From NCBI GenBank assembly GCA_030737835.1, contig CM060847.1:2336977-2400976 (forward strand): a stretch of 64,000 nucleotides of DNA. The letters run 5' to 3'. The notes under the pieces are model-generated. The model searched no databases. It saw nothing but the letters and a program-made list of their open reading frames with translations, and was not told the origin of the DNA. Made by a program: the position numbers and the translations under genes. This stretch comes from Acorus gramineus (Eukaryota > Streptophyta > Magnoliopsida > Acorales > Acoraceae). This document shows, piece by piece, positions 61,440-64,000 of this stretch. The stretch's first letter is position 1, and the number at the start of each line of letters is the position of its first letter.

Positions 61440-61960
61440 TTCAAACTACCATCTTCCTTTGTGGAGAGGAACCAGAGACGATTACACACCTCTTCTGTCA
61501 GTACAGGGTCTCGAGAGCCCTATGGGACGTTGTGGGGGAGGCCACATCTTGACATTCTTCCTTCCTTGACACCGAGTCTCTATGGGAGGCGGGGAAGACA
61601 CTTTGTAGACCCGAGAACTCAAGACTTGCCAATACCATTTTCCAATCGGTGATCTAGGCGGTCATGTGCGCGATCTGGAGAACACGGAATGAGGAGATCT
61701 TCAAGGGCTCCCGGGTCTATGTGAAGAATATGTGAGAGATGGTGTCTCTCTCTATCACTGAGTGAGGCCAAGGGATTACAGAGGTTAGGGGGTTTATCTC
61801 GACAGAGGCCGTTTGGACATTACCTTGTAGTGGCATAGAGTAGCATGGGGGGTCTCTCGTAATAATTGGTAGAAACCCCACCTACTGTTCACCCCCCTCC
61901 CCCCTGCACGTTTGTTTTTATGCGCCACATTGTCTTTTTTCTTGTTTATTTTATGTATCC
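61440..61960 (+). mobile_element. Degenerate LINE 3' fragment
   Basis: The plus strand reads CGEEPETITHLFCQYRVSRA, later MCAIWRTRNEEIFKGSRVYV and KNM. These are the zinc-motif and IF-x-G blocks also seen in the LINE pieces at 8387, 55261 and 48030, and stops are frequent. The tail is T-rich (about 61910-61950). Confidence 0.65.
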
Positions 61961-62814
61961 TCTCATCCCCAATTTTGACTCGTAATCCACTTTTAGTAAT
62001 AGAAATGACAGAAGCAAGATCTACTTTTTTTATAAAAAAAATATCATTTTTCTTTTTCAAGTAAAAAAATTTTGCGATAAAAATTTTAATAAAACAACGA
62101 TTTTTAAAAGCTAAGCTTGAAATGCACACAAGATTCTAAGAATCTTAGTGTTTTAACCTTACATCGAAATGCAGCCAATATCATAAAATTCATAATGAAC
62201 AGGGGTAATGTATCAACTATTCATTAAAAAATCATCATAATTGGTCAATTATATTATTCATGATTAATATTATATGTTTGCTAATTATGTCAGGTTTGTT
62301 AAATGTTGGTTTAATCCGTTAAGTAATTCAACTAATTACAAATTTCTTTTGAAAAATTTATTTAGGTTTTTTGTTTGAAAAAATTTATAAATGTATTTAT
62401 TTATGTTACATGCATGTTTGGATAAGTGGTACTGCATGAGATATTAGAGCCACACATTATTAGCAATTATGAAAAATATCAATACATAATTATGAAGAAA
62501 TCGTACTCATTTGAATAATGATCTAAACACTAATAACTAAAGTTAAACCAATTCGGTAACAAAGTGATATAGACCAATATCAAAAGTGATAGAATAACAT
62601 GTATTTTTTTAATGAGATGGAGTTAGGTCCAACGCATGTTGAACAAATGCAATCGTGATTATTCGATTTTATTGAGACATTATAGCTGAGATATTATGTC
62701 AGATTTTAAAATTAAAATTAGGATAAATTACATTTCTATCCATTCATTTTTTAGAATTGAATTAAATTTTGTATCTCAAAGTGATAAGATTGGACAGTCA
62801 TGATCGTGTTGAAC

Positions 62815-63530
62815 AATCAAATTTTTCAACGTGCGTTGGAGCTAACCTGATCCCTCTTTTGATTGTTCTAAAATCAGTTTAAATCACTCAAATAATCAAA
62901 TTGATCAGAATCCTATTGATTTGATCGAAGGATTACTAATTTAGTGACCTAATTCTTGACTTATGTAACCCAAACTACTTGGTAATTAAGGATTAGATCA
63001 CTAAATCAAATAGTTTGGCTGAAGACTGGATCAAGAATTGAGTCACTACATCATACATGACTCCTTTATAAAAAGCCAAAGATTGGGTTGGAACTTGGAA
63101 GGGAATGGCATGAAACATTTCTCAAATAGAGGAAACATTCCACATGTACTTATCATAGACTTTGTTTTATTGCTTGGTACACATATCATATAAAAAACTA
63201 ATATATATATATATATATATAAGCATTCAAAGATGGGGATCAGCTTCTAATATTGACTTAATTGCATGTCAATCCAAACTCCAAAGAGAAAGGTCTATCC
63301 AATATTGAAAGATTGGGTTATCATGAACTATTATCAACAGTAATGTATGGATTGTCTGTTGTACCAGTTCTTCTGAAAAAAAAAAAATCCATAATACGAG
63401 AGACTTCGAGTTGCCATGCTAAGAAGATTAGATAATTAAGCGTCTAGAATTTTAGAATCTCGTATCGTTGTTGCTCTTTGAAAAACCTGAAAGTGTCCTG
63501 ATGAGTCATTCATGATTGAAAGAAAAATGT
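62815..63530. repeat. LOR-array block, copy 2 of the 0.7-kb direct duplication
   Basis: Second copy of 57035-57765. It differs by small indels and by a (TA)n run at 63201-63222 where copy 1 has an A-run (about 57400-57412). The 62715-62820 strip also resembles 49780-49860. Confidence 0.9.
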
Positions 63531-63779
63531 TCCGATTGTTGTATCTTGGGACACTATCGTCAGGATCTGTGAGAATCAATGTAGGGTGATTATAATCTTA
63601 AACACATAGAGTCCAACTCTAGATTCAGTCTTCATCATTCATCAAAGCAGAACAGAATAGTCTCCCCAAATCAATAAGCTTTTGTTCTTCTTCACCTTTT
63701 TATTACTATTATAGTGTTATATATGTCAGCTTTTCTTATTATATATATATATTGTTTTATGAACATAATCCTTGTTTTT

Positions 63780-64000
63780 CCAAAACTTCTCACTCAAATG
63801 TTTTGGCATGGCAGATTCTCTGACAAAAAGTTTCACGTGGCACATACTAAAAGCATACATTTTCATTGAATTTAGATTTGAAAAACATTAATGTAACAAA
63901 CCAATTTGTTTATTTAAATAAACAGGTTGGGTATAATAACTCGTGGGGTGACTATAACCATCCACTTATGTCTTTCAAACCCTTTGAAACTGCTAGGGCA
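63780..64000. repeat. LOR-array block continuing beyond the window
   Basis: GTTTCACGTGGCACATACTA (63829) with AAGCATACATTTTCATT matches 50190-50220. The last 100 bp (AATAACTCGTGGGGTGAC to CTGCTAGGGCA) match 49160-49225. The array therefore goes on past the right edge. Confidence 0.75.

Noticed and set aside
1..64000. CRISPR arrays, rRNA genes, organelle DNA insertions, operons
   Set aside because: None seen; the sequence is plant nuclear DNA. tRNA genes were looked for by eye only and none was recognised.

Overview
This is nuclear DNA from a flowering plant, most likely a monocot. The coding exons are GC-rich, several with a falling 5'-to-3' GC gradient, and sit in very AT-rich intergenic DNA. 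Introns are of plant type, and the intergenic space is full of plant transposon remnants (LINE, Copia, TRIM, MULE, hAT, MITE). I cannot name the species. Six protein-coding genes and one microRNA gene can be supported. Everything else reads as transposon debris, tandem duplications or unremarkable AT-rich DNA.

Left part (1-24 kb): two tandem 3-ketoacyl-CoA synthase (KCS) genes. The first (1984-4571) has three introns and the second (6393-7763) has none. Two introns of the first gene are flanked by exact 9-bp and 15-bp direct repeats that carry the splice sites, the signature of recent intron gain; I consider this the most interesting item in the window. A truncated LINE, a minisatellite, a Pack-MULE-like element carrying a PPR fragment and a 228-bp tandem duplication follow. 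A MIR164 gene lies on the minus strand near 16.0 kb, with an exact mature miR164 sequence, a star arm and an upstream TATA box.

Middle part (23-47 kb): a ten-coding-exon GT106-type O-fucosyltransferase gene with a leader intron (about 23.4-33.2 kb); a non-autonomous Mutator-like element with a perfect 9-bp target duplication (35075-35916); two MITEs; a dormancy/auxin-repressed protein (DRM1/ARP) gene (38327-40670) with a 1.9-kb intron; a LINE 3' end; and an intronless 937-residue DYW-class PPR gene (43758-46571). A small TRIM-like LTR element starts 57 bp after the PPR stop codon.

Right part (47-64 kb): a degenerate array of duplicated blocks built around a LURP-one-related (LOR) gene. One LOR gene is complete (exons 53175-52912, 52758-52531, 51092-50964, minus strand). 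Its flanking blocks recur near 49, 54, 57-59 and 62.8-64 kb without a gene, and at 58.97 kb the two flanks are joined directly as if the gene had been deleted. hAT, Copia and LINE remnants are interspersed, including an open frame that fuses Copia gag to LINE sequence. The genes do not form a pathway: very-long-chain fatty acid elongation, miRNA control of NAC factors, Golgi glycosylation, dormancy response, organelle RNA editing and a defence-linked LOR protein are simply neighbours.
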